Source: Plectosphaerella cucumerina (Eukaryota > Ascomycota > Sordariomycetes > Glomerellales > Plectosphaerellaceae). From it: DNA of 64,000 nt. The stretch covers positions 5,270,001 to 5,334,000 of the forward strand of contig JAGPXD010000003.1 in NCBI GenBank assembly GCA_020746995.1, in the 5' to 3' direction. The notes beneath the pieces are model-generated. The model was not told the origin of the DNA. It made no database searches and saw only the letters and a list, made by a program, of their open reading frames with translations. How positions within the stretch are numbered: the first letter of the stretch is position 1; the number at the start of each line of letters is the position of its first letter. The position numbers and the translations under genes were made by a program. This document shows positions 44,739 through 55,975 of this stretch, one piece after another.

Positions 44739-45626
44739 ATGGCGCAAGGAGACTTCATCTACCCAGCAAGCTTCGGACTCGGGCACAACTCCGATGCCAT
44801 CCTTTCGTCTCATATCCAAGGAGACTATCCCGATCATCAGCACCCCAAGCTTTATCTCCCAGACCAGCTGGACCAGAGCACCATGAGCGACTTCTTGGGA
44901 TACATTCTGGACTTCTTCGACACTGCCAGCATGATGACTCTCGCAAACTCGACTGCAACCATGCCTTCTAGCTTCCTCAAGCCGGTAGACAATCCTTTCC
45001 AACAGCCCCCAGCACCAACAGAAGCGCCACCAAAGACACCACTTCCTCCCGCGAAGCGTGGCCGCGGCAGACCCCGAAAGCACGACGTAGCCCAGCTACC
45101 CAAGACGATCCAGACCTCCCTCCCCTCGCCTTCGACATCGCAAGCCTCGCCACAGAGCTTCTCCGAAAACCACCGCCCCCGAGGTCCCGAAACTCCCGAA
45201 AGCCAAGACCAAACCCAGATCTCCCCTCCCGCCGACCACCCCGAAAGCCCACAAACCACATACTCCGGCGGCAAGCTCGACCGCCGCCGCGGCCGCAACC
45301 GTGAGGCGGCGCAAAAGTGCCGCACCCGGAAGCAACACAGCACGCAGAAGCTCGTCACCGACGTCGCCGCTGCCGAGGCCATCAACGAGGCGCTAAGAAA
45401 AGAGGCCACTGGCCTCCGCGAGGAGACTCTTCTTCTCAAAAACATGGTGCTGCAGCACGGAAAATGCGACTGCCCCTACATCCAGACATACATCAAGAAC
45501 GCCGCGTCCAAGCTCACCGCGGTTCCCCCGCCACCGTCACCAGGCGCGGGGTCGACACACGAATACACACAACAGCGCGGACGAGTGCACGGGGCGGACA
45601 TGGACGACGATTTCCTTTACCTCTGA
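44739..45626 (+). CDS. bZIP transcription factor with AT-hook
   Basis: A single-exon 295-residue protein. The ATG at 44739 sits in a good context (CAAACAATGGC). An AT-hook, KRGRGRPRKH, lies at 106-115, followed by a Pro/Ser-rich linker. The basic region RRRGRNREAAQKCRTRKQ (182-199) carries the bZIP signature N-x2-AA-x2-CR and leads into a leucine-zipper-like segment (KLVTDVAAAEAINEALRKEA, then LREETLLLKNMVL). HGKCDCPYIQTYIKN after the zipper is typical of fungal Atf1/CREB-type bZIP proteins, whose homologues bind CRE-like sites in stress and development. It lies 0.9 kb from a Zn2Cys6 gene. The combination of AT-hook and bZIP suggests minor-groove support of binding (inference). Confidence 0.93.
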   Translation: MAQGDFIYPASFGLGHNSDAILSSHIQGDYPDHQHPKLYLPDQLDQSTMSDFLGYILDFFDTASMMTLANSTATMPSSFLKPVDNPFQQPPAPTEAPPKTPLPPAKRGRGRPRKHDVAQLPKTIQTSLPSPSTSQASPQSFSENHRPRGPETPESQDQTQISPPADHPESPQTTYSGGKLDRRRGRNREAAQKCRTRKQHSTQKLVTDVAAAEAINEALRKEATGLREETLLLKNMVLQHGKCDCPYIQTYIKNAASKLTAVPPPPSPGAGSTHEYTQQRGRVHGADMDDDFLYL

Positions 45627-47334
45627 TAGGGAACTGGCTCAGGTAGACTTGTTTGTCAACCTGCCCACTTAATGACTGGCGTTCCGGTACACTCAGGGAT
45701 CGAGGTGGAAATCAAGCGAGGAGTCTCTATTTCGAATCAATTGGCCGATTGGTAAATTAGCATAAGGTAACGAAGCTTAATGACCCTTTTTACAACCCAA
45801 ATATCCTCCTTACCTGCGAACAAGTATGGGAAGGCGGACGTGTGAAGCTGAGCCTTTATGCCACAACTACAGAACCGGATGCTTAGCAAGAATAACCGCC
45901 AATCCCCTTCCTTCTTACTCGTCAAGCGCACCGGAGAGTGCCAGGGAGACAAGTCCACAAGCCCCTGAACCCCTGGCGGCCAGAGCTCTCCGTTGCCTCG
46001 ACATCTGGCCTTCTTTAGCGCTGCCCTGGTGTCGACCAAGATTTCTACCATCTCGAGGATCGAGTCTGAGACCTCCATGCTCTTCATGGTCAGACACACA
46101 CCGAGGTTCGCACATGCTGAAAACATGAATGGCGAAGCTGAACCCCTGGGACCCGGATCGAAATGGCCACGATCTGGATCGCCATCTCACCATGCAGCCT
46201 TCTTCATGCCCATCGAGAAACGTGGCGCCACTTGGCGCGGGTAGGTGCTGAACCAGGTCCTTCAGACACAGCAGGCATATTTCTCACCTGCATCGATCCA
46301 TGCTTGATGCTACTCTACTCATGTCAAGCCATCATGGACCCTCCACGGCGTTGCAAGACACATGCTCTGGGCTTGAAAAGGCCTCATCCAGACTCTCCGC
46401 TTGGTCTGCCACAGGCACACGCGTCCATGATCCCCCGAGATGTCCCAGAGCCACTGCCATGCTTTTCCTACGGGCTTCCTGGTCCGGGACGAATGCCATC
46501 CGTCCTGATCGGACCATGTCCGAGGTCCGTCTTCCAATGAACAGCCAGCATTGGCAGAGATTCGGAGGTTAAGCTCCCGACCCGCAAGTGCGGCATACAG
46601 GCGCGGCATATCAGGGAGCCATGGTGTTTTCAGCTGCCAGGAGTCTTGCACCACCAGCATCGTCCGAGAAGCGACGGACCCTCGAGTAGTTGCAGGAGCC
46701 TGAGACCATCAGTTTGCTTCCGCGCAGAAGCAAGTCATCTGGCACCTGTGAAGCCAAATACCTTCCTTCTTTTTGAACTCAAACACGCGTGTTCTTCCAG
46801 GAGCAACAGCTGTCAGCTCTCATTTGAGTGAGACTTGTGGAGAGGAGACACTTTGGACTTCACCCCGTCCAAATTTCTCTTGCATCAGAACGCAGTATAG
46901 GGGTGGGCTGACTGTGTTGAGAAGACTGACCATCATGATCATGCTGGCGAGGGCGGCTGGGCATCCATGCGTGTTGGTTGGGGTTCCACGCGGCGTCCGG
47001 TCGACTCCCCCAACGAGAAGCAGAATCACGGCACGGGAACAGCGGCCTCGAGATGCACCTGATGGCGTCGTTTGACCGGGCAGCCACTACTTGCTCGAAT
47101 CAACCATGTACAGTTGAGGGCCATGGTAAGGGGGTGCCGAAGACCACCACCCTGCCTTGTGTTTACCTGCCCCCTGAGTGAGGGTACATGCTCACAGACA
47201 CTCGGGCAGGGAGGCATTTCAGCATAACCCTATCCGTCTCGACATGGGGTTTTGAGGCCAGAAACATTAACCCCCACCAACATCCGAGGCGATTGTGCCC
47301 CTCAGCAGTGTCTGAGGGGGTCAACACCAAAAAA
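45627..47334. other. Gene-free interval
   Basis: 1.7 kb between the bZIP gene and tRNA-Val. No coding segment with a domain was found on either strand. Confidence 0.5.
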
Positions 47335-47421
47335 TGACTCGAGGGAGGCTCGATCTCCCGACCTTCAGTGGACCATCCGTAGATGTTAGACTGACGTGAT
47401 AACCAACTACACCATCAAGCC
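47335..47421 (-). tRNA. tRNA-Val (AAC) with 13-nt intron
   Basis: On the minus strand the acceptor GGCTTGA pairs, with two G-T wobbles, with TCGAGTC and discriminator A. The D-arm is GGTGTAGTTGGTTATCAC. The anticodon stem TCAGT/ACTGA encloses CTAACA, so the anticodon is AAC. An intron TCTACGGATGGTC follows position 37. The T-arm is GGGAGATCGAGCCTCCC; the A at the usual T54 position is atypical. A TTTT run follows directly. Confidence 0.85.
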
Positions 47422-49726
47422 ATCTGTTGAGGTAGCTAACCAAAAGACCCATCCATGATGTCAATTCTCTGACCCCATGTTCCAAGATGGCTGGGTGTCA
47501 AGGCACATGTTGCGTGTCTGCCAATTCACAGCGTGTTCGAATGCCCTAGGCCGGCCTCGCGCGTATAAGCACGACTACCGAGTTATTGCACGAATGTTGG
47601 TCACGAGATCATCACGATGTCTGTCGCGAGTAGCTTGGCTGTTGTCGTGTCGTGTCCATAAGCCAATTGAGCTGTAGTTTTGCGGGGGGACTGTACTTCG
47701 AGCGCGTCTAGCTATGTCTCCGCGTGGCGCAGATGCGGTAACGGCACGGTAAATTCGGTTTCCGGTGATGGCATTTGGGACAAGGGTTGCGGCTTCAAGT
47801 GATGGAGTCGCGATGAGATGCCGTGATGCGACCGAGCGCCGTCTTGGCTTGAGCCCTGCCGGAGTTCGGTGTTGGGTCGCCGTCGGACTCAGGATAAGCC
47901 GTGATCAAAGCCTGGGAAGTGACACCGTGCCTTGGCTTCGGTCGCTCCCATCAGGGAAAGGCTGATCCAGCTGTGTCGACCCTCGGCCTGGCGATTGACC
48001 TGCTGTTCAAAACTTTTCTGGCTCCGTCAATCTTCGGCGCGAAGCAAGCATCAAGTGATTCGGCAGACTGGCAAACTTGCGCCGTGGGCAGCCCCTTCAA
48101 AGGTATCGGTTGCGAAGTCATAGATGTGAACACTCCGCGGAGGTTTGGGGCCGTGGAAGATGGGAACAGTTCAACGATCTGAAGATACGAAAGACAGAGA
48201 TAACTATCAACCTCCCCTCAAATCACCTCAGCAATCGATACCGAGGCCCATCATCAATCCCCCAAGAACTGCCTTGAAAGGTCGACATGACGACGCCACC
48301 AAATGACACACGGCCGGCGCCGGTTTATGCTTGACGCTGCCAGGGGTCCCGTCGCCTCCCGTCCCCCGCATATCGTCCTTTCAGCTTGCAATCAGCAGCT
48401 ATCAGCGGACACACGTGCTATCGCCAGGCGGCCGGGTCCTGAACCCTCATTCGGCGGCGCTGTCTCTGGGGTCCCCTGCCCCAGGTCTCGCCGCCCAGTC
48501 CCTCCACCCCCCCGGAGATGGCCGAAGCTCTCGCTGGCCATCCTCAGACCTTCCACCCCTGGATTAGCGCCTGCGGAGCTCGACCCTCGCTTCCCAGCCG
48601 GACGGGCGAATGAGGCCTGCTGCTTTATCACGCCTCCTCTGGTGCTGATCGTCCGGGCCTTGCACATTTACAGAAGGACCCGAATGTGCCGATACCGCTG
48701 GGGGCATTGGGCGAATTTGAGCCAGCGGACGTGGCACAAGTGCCGAGGGGAAAGAGGGGCGCAGAATATGTAGCCCGAAAAAAAAAAATACTACGGCGGG
48801 GAGAAAGGGAGGGGTGGGAAACATCCATCGATGACGGCCCGCGATGGCGACATGTCCAGGATTCTGCTGTGTCGCGACGACGTGCCTCGACAAAGACCCG
48901 AGACTTGTTCAACGGTCAACGGCTCCCGTTGCGGTGCCTGGCTCGATCATAATCGGAGCCGCAACGGCGGTGGCGGCGCCGCGCGGCGAACCAACCCCGG
49001 GTCATCCCAAGTCCACCATCATCCTCCGTCCCTTTCCCCCCCCCCCCCGGTCACACACTCCCCCACTGCCGCACGACCGCTTGCCCCAGGATGGCAGCTG
49101 CACCGCAGATAAGCTGCCGTCGAGCCTATCACGGCCACACGTGGACGGCCGCCGCCCACGACGCCGTCATCCCCCAATGCTCGATCCAACCTCGCCTCTC
49201 GCCCTCTGCCCTGCGCGCACCCGTTCGAACCCTCGTGCCGCCTGCTGCTGCTACTCCTGTCCCTGCTGGCCCATCGGCAGTCCCCATCCTCGAGCTTCGC
49301 CAAGGCCTCTTCGTCGGCCGCCTCCAGCCACTCAGAGGTCTTGACTCGACATGAGGTCCCGGCCTCGCGGGTCCCCTGGACAGAGCAGGCATGGTCCCAG
49401 GACGACATGTGGGTGTGAAGTGCGCCTCCCCGCACCCACGAGCCTGCGGTCAACGGGTCAAGGCAAGCTGGACCTCTGTCTGGGGCCGCCTGGAGGCTGG
49501 CAGGCGAAATCTTAAGTGGGGAGCTCAGGCACGAGGAGGAGGATCAGCAGGACCTACCCGGCGCAGCACTGTATTTTCCCCAGTCTTAAAAGGAAGTCGC
49601 GAGGCCGTCTCTGTCGCGCGAGTCCCCCTTCTGCTTCTCTAGCCAGGCTCGCCCACCGGACTCCCGCCCGCATCCTCAGCCCGAAGCCCAAGCCTCGTCA
49701 AGCAGAGCTCCCGATAAGCCGTCACG
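47422..49726. other. Gene-free interval
   Basis: 2.3 kb upstream of the 5'-nucleotidase. Two minor features were noticed: a tRNA-like relic near 47720-47815 and a 13-base C run at 49036-49048. No coding gene was recognised. Confidence 0.5.
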
Positions 49727-51489
49727 ATGAAGCAGACCATCCTCGCCTCTGCCCTGGCCCTCGCCAGCGTCGCCAGCGCCGGCCACGAGAAGGTCGGTGT
49801 CGACACTCTCGTCAGCAAGCGCATGGCCAAGCGCCAGGCTGACGCCGAGGGCGACTACGACATGTGTATGTCTGCTCCCTTCCCAGGCCGGACCCATTGC
49901 TTCACATACTGACCTGACCAGCCTTCTTCCACGTCAACGACGTCCATGCCCACCTGGACGAGTACTACGCCTCGGGCGCCGACTGCGTTGACCCCAAGCG
50001 CGGCTGCTTCGGCGGCTACGCTCGCATCAAGCATGCCATCGACGAGCTCCGTCCCCAGTACAACCGCTCCCTCTGGCTGAACGCCGGCGACGAGTTCCAA
50101 GGCACCCTCTACTACACCTTCTACGGCCCCGAGAAGATCGGGGAGACCCTCAACCAGCTGGGTTTCGACGCCATGACCCTCGGCAACCACGAGTTCGACG
50201 GCGGCGACGACGAGCTCGGCGAGTTCCTCAAGAACCTCACCTTCCCCGTCACTTCGGTCAACATTGAGTCGACGCACCCGGCCCTCAACGAGACCATCCT
50301 GCCCTACGTCCTCTTCGAGGAGCAGGGCATCGCCGTCATCGGCTGCACCACCCCGACCACGACCAACATCGCCAACCCGGGCCCTGGCACCCAGTTCCAC
50401 GATGTCGTCAGCTCCGTCCAGGCCGCCATTGACCATATCAAGGCCACCACCGACATCAAGCGCATCGTCGGCCTCACCCACATCGGCTACGACGAGGACA
50501 AGGCCCTCGCCGCCGCCACCAACGGCCTCTCCCTCATCATCGGCGGCCACTCCCACACCCCTCTTGGTGACCTCAACCCCAACTCCCAGGGCGACTACCC
50601 CACCATTGCCACCGATGCCGGCGGCAACGAGGTCTTCATCGTCCAGGCGTGGCGCTGGGGCGAGTACCTCGGCTACATCGACGTCGTCTTTGACGCCGAG
50701 GGCCACGCCCTGTCCTACACTGGCGGTCCCATCCACATGACCAACACCACGGCCAAGGACGAGGACCTTCAGAAGCAGATCGAAGACTGGGCCATCCCCT
50801 TCATCGAGTTCGCCGGCGAGGTCGTTGGTGCCTCGAACGTCGTCCTCGAGCAGTCCACCTGCCAGACCCAGGAGTGCACCCTCGGTAACGTCATGGCCGA
50901 CGCCATGGCCTACTACCGCGCCGGCGCCGCCGACCTCGCCCTCGTCAACGCCGGTGGCATCCGCTCCACCATTGACGCCGGCACCATCACCCGCGGCGAC
51001 GTCCTCCGCGCCTTCCCCTTCGGCAACGCCATCACCGAGCTGACCTTCACCGGTGCCGACCTTATCCGCGTCCTCGAGGGCTGCGTCAGCCGCGTCAACC
51101 AGTTCAACGGCAACCGCGTCTCCTCCGGCTTCCAGGTCTCTGCCTCCGTCAAGCTGCAGTACAACCCCAACCTGCCCGTCGGCGAGCGCCTCGTCGATGT
51201 CACCATTGACGGCGAGCCCGTTGACCTCACCCGCAACTACGTCGTCGCCACCCTCGACTTCCTTGCCGGCGGCGGCGACAACATCTTCGTTGTCAACACC
51301 GGCTTCATCCCCCTGGACCTCCAGGATGAGGTCCTGATCCGCTACCTGCGCGAGTTCAACCCCATCGACATTGGTATCGAGGGCCGCATCGAGGTCGTCG
51401 ACACCGTCCCCACGCCCCCGACCTCGTCGGTCGCCCCTCCCACCTCGACCCGCACCTGCATCCCCAGACCCAAGAAGACCGACCTGTAG
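49727..51489 (+). CDS. Secreted 5'-nucleotidase / metallophosphatase
   Basis: Exons 49727-49865 and 49922-51489 join as DYDMSFFHVNDVHAH and encode 568 residues. A signal peptide (MKQTILASALALASVASA) is followed by a propeptide ending MAKRQ, a Kex2 site. Metallophosphatase motifs are in order: HVNDVHAHLDE (50-60), NAGDEFQGTLYY (100-111), TLGNHEFDGG and GGHSHTPLG. The C-terminal 5'-nucleotidase domain has TLGNVMADAMAYYR, NAGGIRSTIDAG and FLAGGGDN. Members of the UshA/CD73 family release phosphate from extracellular nucleotides. No GPI signal is evident, so it is probably soluble. Phosphate scavenging is the likely role; modulation of host purine signalling is possible but inferred. Confidence 0.95.
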
Positions 51490-51686
51490 GGTTGAGCGGC
51501 TGTGTCTGTTGGATTAGTGTAGCATAGGTAGCGAATAGACTCGTCACTGAGAGCATTACAAGCAAGTCATGAACGGAAGAGGTGGATGGTCATTGATTCT
51601 CGTGACGTCGTGTGCTAGTGTGTGTGCTCAGGTATCTAGGTGCGTTCCATGTAGAGTTGTTCTTTTGCCAGTCATCCTCCCCATGT

Positions 51687-52130
51687 TCAAGCCGTCGCCG
51701 CCGGCGGTGGTGTGAACTGGGCGGCCTGTGCAGCCGCGTGCCGGTCCACCTCCTCATAGAGGTCCACCTTGCGACACGGCTGGACGGAGCACGTTGGGAT
51801 GGTGACGATCTGGTCCGGCTCGACCGAGACGACCTCAGGGTATGCGCTGAGCGTCGCGACGGTGTGGGAGAGGGAGCGCACGACCACGCCGTAGAAGATG
51901 CTGGCGCCGTGCCATCGGAGCACCTCCTGGACGTCGCTAGCGGCGGAGATCTTGCCGAGGTATGCGTCAATGTCGGAGTCCTGGAGGGGAGGTGTTAGCT
52001 GGAAATGGAGGGGTTTGGGTGCGACGAAACTTACGCGCTGGAGCATGATGATGTAGCGGTTGTCGAACTGCTGGGCCAGGGCGGTGGCTAAGAAGCCGAA
52101 GAGGAGGGTGAAGGCGAGCGTGATCTTCAT
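51687..52130 (-). CDS. Secreted stand-alone inhibitor I9-like protein
   Basis: Exons 52130-52035 and 51980-51687 join as YIIMLQRDSDIDAYL, giving 129 residues. After the signal peptide (MKITLAFTLLFGFLATALA) the chain has the pattern of subtilase propeptides and I9 inhibitors: FDNRYIIMLQ, then a helix, then LSHTVATLSAYPEVVSVEPD followed by QIV. No protease domain follows. The tail holds a Cys pair (CSVQPC) and a Pro/Ala-rich end. Free I9 proteins can inhibit or chaperone subtilisin-like proteases; the target here is unknown. It converges with the 5'-nucleotidase, with 197 bp between stops. Confidence 0.85.
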   Translation of the reverse strand: MKITLAFTLLFGFLATALAQQFDNRYIIMLQRVSFVAPKPLHFQLTPPLQDSDIDAYLGKISAASDVQEVLRWHGASIFYGVVVRSLSHTVATLSAYPEVVSVEPDQIVTIPTCSVQPCRKVDLYEEVDRHAAAQAAQFTPPPAATA

Positions 52131-52216
52131 CTTGGAGTTTGCTTGGTGGGAGTAGGATGCGATGAGAGGTATCTTCAGACGAACAGAAAGTCTTCGGATC
52201 AGGACCAGGTGAAGGG

Positions 52217-52223
52217 TATTTAA
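52217..52223 (-). promoter_or_regulatory. TATA-like element
   Basis: On the minus strand TTAAATA lies about 90 bp before the ATG of the I9-like gene, a usual distance for a fungal core promoter. It is judged by eye. Confidence 0.35.
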
Positions 52224-52753
52224 GGTCTGGAGTCGAAAGGCGGTGCAGATGGCTGGTCGCATTCCACAACGCGGGGCCCATGACTTAATATCGTCCCCTG
52301 CACCGCGTGTTGCGCCTTCCCCCGGCACGCGAGTGATTCACCTGCCTCAGTGAATCTTGGTCTGAGACCTCGTGTTTGAGGGAGGCACCGCGGCTGAGCC
52401 GGTCCCTTTCTCCTTCCCGCGGCCTCATCCCGGTCGTGCACTCTATTTGCCCTTGGCCCCCTATTTAGGGCGCCGCCTCCTAGTACAGTGGTAACCCTAT
52501 TTGCGGGCTGGGGCGCTGCTTGTTCGGCGTGTGTCAGATTGAGCAAACACGGGCGGCCCGGCGTTTTCGGATGAGCGATTGAGCTCTGGCCTGAGAAGCG
52601 AATGTCTGTGCGACGCTGCCTGCGTCATGGTGTCTAAGGTGGGAGGGAGGGCAATTTGGGGGCATAGGCATGTGGGCTACTTACTCGCGTCGGGCGGGTG
52701 TCACGATGATGAGAATAGGTCAGCTCCAGATGAGGACGATGCCCATTTCTGGT
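52224..52753. other. Gene-free interval
   Basis: Upstream region of the I9-like gene and 3' flank of the CorA-like gene. A tRNA A-box-like sequence near 52480 was the only thing noticed. Confidence 0.5.
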
Positions 52754-53648
52754 CTACTTGGTACGGCGGAAACGACTCGTCTTCTCCTTCCACCAATTTG
52801 ACTGGCACATAGACCATGCCGTATATTCCACGGATATCACAGACAGACCAAGACTTACCGCAGACACGTTGACCCGGAGGGCCTTCAAGCTGCGGTCGAG
52901 GTTGCCAAACATGCCTCCGCTGAACAGCAGTGTGAACGGGATGGGCACGACTAGCTTGCAGAGTGTGGAAACCAGGCCTGAGGAAGAAATCTTCCACAGC
53001 TGGAACGCGGCCAATCCCGTCACAGAATCATAAAGCTCCATCGTTGTGACTTGACGTCGCCTTACAGCGGCTTGGTAGCTGAAGGCGACGGATACGCCCC
53101 ATTTCGTGAGCAGCAGGTGACTGATGCGCATAATGTGGTAAATCGCACCCGCTATGGCGATGAGGAGCAGGCTGACGCCGAAAAAGTCGAACCAAATGAG
53201 GTCGAGGTCCACGCCGCGCCTGCCCATGCTGAGGATCCCAGAGGCTAGGCTGACGGGGAAGGATACGGATGCTAGGGCGGTCAGGCGCTTGATGCTTGAG
53301 GCTTGGTCTCTATGGTTGTGAGCGGTCCTCGTTTCCGCGTACGACGATAAACGCTTAACGAGATCGTCCACTACGTACTTCACCGTCCGAAGCTTGGCAC
53401 CGGCCTCGAGCTGAATGGACTTGAGTGCAGACGCGGGGCCGTGGTGTCCCGTTGACTCAAGTTTCTCCCGGGCTGTATCGAAGACAAGGTCCATGACGGC
53501 TTGTGAATCGCGAGGTAATGTATGGATGTTCTGCAAGCTGTCAAAGCTGGCGGACACTCTGTGCTCGGTCAGGTGCGCTGCCTGTCTCTGCACCGATATC
53601 GGAGTTGGAGGCTGTTTCTTCTCGCATGAACTTGAGAGGGAGTCTGCC
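52754..53648 (-). CDS. CorA-like membrane protein, C-terminal part
   Basis: The visible coding part is an exon ending at 52859 and a last exon 52801-52754 (SNWWKEKTSRFRRTK). The 57-nt intron between them (GTAAGT to GCCAG) is stop-free. A helical region contains ETRTAHNHRDQASSIKRLTA, and the membrane segment LASVSFPVSLASGILSM is typical of fungal CorA-like proteins. A second helix (FFGVSLLLIAIAGAIYHIM) and a further hydrophobic stretch (LVVPIPFTLLFSGGMF) follow. No GMN motif is seen, so magnesium transport is doubtful. An acceptor near 53647 (TTGGCAG) suggests upstream exons toward 54300, but their joins could not be settled. Confidence 0.6.
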
Positions 53649-54644
53649 AAAGTAGCACACGACTAGCTAAGTCAATGATCGCGTTGTTAGCTTTCCATCT
53701 TACCACATGGATGTGCCGTAATTGCCAGGGGTTGTGATGTAGTGCGCACCTTCGATGCGGCCTCCTGCCGATGTCCTAGTCTGAGCTGTAGAGATGCAAT
53801 CCCAGACCTTAGTGAATTGGGGTCTGAGGATGGAGGCTCTGTTCCATGACAGGGCCACATCTTCGTTCAGATCTCCTGGGGCACTGAAGTGTAAGGACTT
53901 GTCTGGCAGGAAGTACGGGAATATCGAGATGGACCAGAATGTTGCGTTCTAGAAGAGAATACAAGACAGCGCATGGCGGGAAGCCCCGATGGCTCAGGGG
54001 TACATATAACCAAGTACCCGTACTTCAGCAAGTTCCGCGCCTTGCAGAACAAGTTCAGAGAGCCGAGGGACACAGTGTAGCCCCTGAGTAGCATGAGGGA
54101 GGGAATTGGTACGCGTCGTAGACGCCCATACAGAAGGAGCGTGGACATCTTAGCATGGAAAACTTTGAGATGCTTGACGTGGGTTTCCACACTCCATTTA
54201 CTGCCATTTCGAGCGACAAATCCCATCCTATGCAATACCATCATTTGCCCCTTGCTCGAGTAAGCTTGCAGCACAGTGCGATGGCCGACCACCTAGACCC
54301 CGGATGTCTCTACAAACATGGGGCGTGGTGCCGTCCGATGAGGGCAGAGGAAGATAATAAGCTGAAATTGTTAGATGAAATGCGACGAGAGTTGGCTTGT
54401 AAACCTTTTGATGCTCGGGCAAGCACGAACGATGTCCCGTGGCAGATTCCTCGAACTCGGCGGAGATCCAATGCTTGACGATGCCACGCAAACGAAAGCA
54501 AAGCCGACCGGATCTTTCTATATCTCTCGAGGACGTTAACTTCATGATTCCTACCTGAGGGCAAACAAAAACCCCTTCTCAAGTCTCAAAGTGGGAAATC
54601 CCCGCTAGCAGCTCGAAACACCCTCGAGTTCCATCGACCCCTCT
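53649..54644. other. Unresolved interval, possible 5' exons of CorA-like gene
   Basis: On the minus strand an open stretch from about 53954 to 53704 begins after a TTCTAG acceptor and reads NATFWSISIFPYFLPDKSLH; it could be an exon of the CorA-like gene. A phase mismatch with the 53647 acceptor leaves this open. No start exon was identified. Confidence 0.3.
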
Positions 54645-55556
54645 TTGGTAGATGACGATCTCGAGCACCTGTTGCTGTCGGAGGTGACGATCCTGCCCAC
54701 CCTGGAACATCTGCCAACAAATCTTATCGAGCCCTGGTTTCAGTTTGTCTGTCCCTACTTGGTCAATCTTCGATTCCGAGGCTTTCGCGCAGACCATGGA
54801 ACTGTGTCGCAGTGCAAACCAGTGAGCAACATAGCCGTGGCTTCGACCCTCCAGACAACAAGCGCCGTGTTATGCGACGTCTCCCAAGCCCATCAGCTCA
54901 AAAGAGAGCTCAAGGCCCAACCATTATCTCCACTGAAGAGGCTCTCGGCTTCTCCGTCCACACCAGAGATCAAACCACGCCCCTTTGTCATCTTCCACCC
55001 ACCACCGAAGCATATCGTCAGGCTGCTCTCTTACAACTCCACCAGGCTTCGAGGATCTGGGGACGGACTCGATACAGTCTCGCCCGAATCCCTGCTATCA
55101 GCGTCCCTCAAGCTTGTCGACATGCTGAGGGAGATCCCCGCCGAGTCAGGATCAAGCTCCATGCACCCGATGCTCTATCTCTGCGCCGCTACAGGGCTCA
55201 CGTTCGATGCTTGTATTGACTTCCCAGGAGTCACGGAGGCAGCGGATCTTCTTTTCGAATATCTGCCTTCAGAGCCCTTCTTTATCGAGCCACTACCTCA
55301 TACTCTGCCAGAGGACCTGGCGTTCGATTTGCTCGAAGCCCATGGGAAGACAGTCGCCGAAGTGAACGACGCCAGACAACTCGTGCGAGCACGACTCGGG
55401 GCAATCCGGCAGAGGATGCCGCAACGAGTTAAGGGCGGTATGCTGCAGCTTGTCGAGGCCAGGTGGCTGGAGCACGATGCTACGCAGGCTGGTAGCCGCC
55501 GCTCTCACTGGTTTGATGTCTGGACGAGGACTGGGCTGGGGGTCATCTTGTCGTGA
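54645..55556 (+). CDS. Uncharacterised ORF, possible 3' exon
   Basis: The frame is open for about 300 codons and ends at 55556. There is no ATG at its left end; the first codon in the open stretch is TTG, so the true start lies in an upstream exon or at an internal Met. Segments such as SASLKLVDMLREIPAE, HPMLYLCAATGLTFDAC, VRARLGAIRQRMPQRVKGGM and LQLVEARWLEHD are helical and faintly recall the C-terminal part of fungal regulatory domains. No zinc cluster is visible nearby. The composition looks coding, but the product is unknown. Confidence 0.45.
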   Translation: MVDDDLEHLLLSEVTILPTLEHLPTNLIEPWFQFVCPYLVNLRFRGFRADHGTVSQCKPVSNIAVASTLQTTSAVLCDVSQAHQLKRELKAQPLSPLKRLSASPSTPEIKPRPFVIFHPPPKHIVRLLSYNSTRLRGSGDGLDTVSPESLLSASLKLVDMLREIPAESGSSSMHPMLYLCAATGLTFDACIDFPGVTEAADLLFEYLPSEPFFIEPLPHTLPEDLAFDLLEAHGKTVAEVNDARQLVRARLGAIRQRMPQRVKGGMLQLVEARWLEHDATQAGSRRSHWFDVWTRTGLGVILS

Positions 55557-55975
55557 TGCCATGCTTCACTTCTGTGATGGACCGCTCGGAAGCTTTTGAG
55601 TCCAGCAGGGCAAGGCAGGCAGTTGTAAGGCGTGTGGACTGATGTCTTGCCTGCCAGAAGATCTCACCGTCGACGAGGCCTACCACCCATCTTGCATTCG
55701 CTTGGATGCCCTTGAATCATGCGTTGCTCCGATGCTCGGGCGCTGTTCCCCGCATCTTGCGTCAGTTGTTCCCGCCGCGGAGGGGGGTGACGATCCCTGT
55801 ATTGTTTGGCGGGGTTGAAGGTCCTTGGAGGTGCACCTCGGCGGGGAAGACCAACAGGCCGTCGGGGTCTTGGATCGGGATCCGACAGTAAGAGCAGGGC
55901 ATTTCGTGAAAGAAATCCGAAGTCCCAACGACGCTGTCTCTCTCTACATCAACTTGATCTGTGCCCAACCACGCC
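55557..55975. other. Gene-free interval, promoter of GH43 gene
   Basis: No feature was recognised apart from a CT-rich leader before the GH43 ATG. Confidence 0.5.

Noticed and set aside
49036..49048. 13-base C run
   Set aside because: A simple homopolymer in non-coding DNA; it gave no sign of a functional site.
49855..50736. 293-codon minus-strand frame
   Set aside because: Antisense to the 5'-nucleotidase; its Val/Gly/Glu-rich composition reflects codon bias of the sense gene.
52470..52515. tRNA A-box-like sequence TAGTACAGTGG
   Set aside because: No B-box or acceptor pairing could be found nearby, so a tRNA or SINE cannot be supported.
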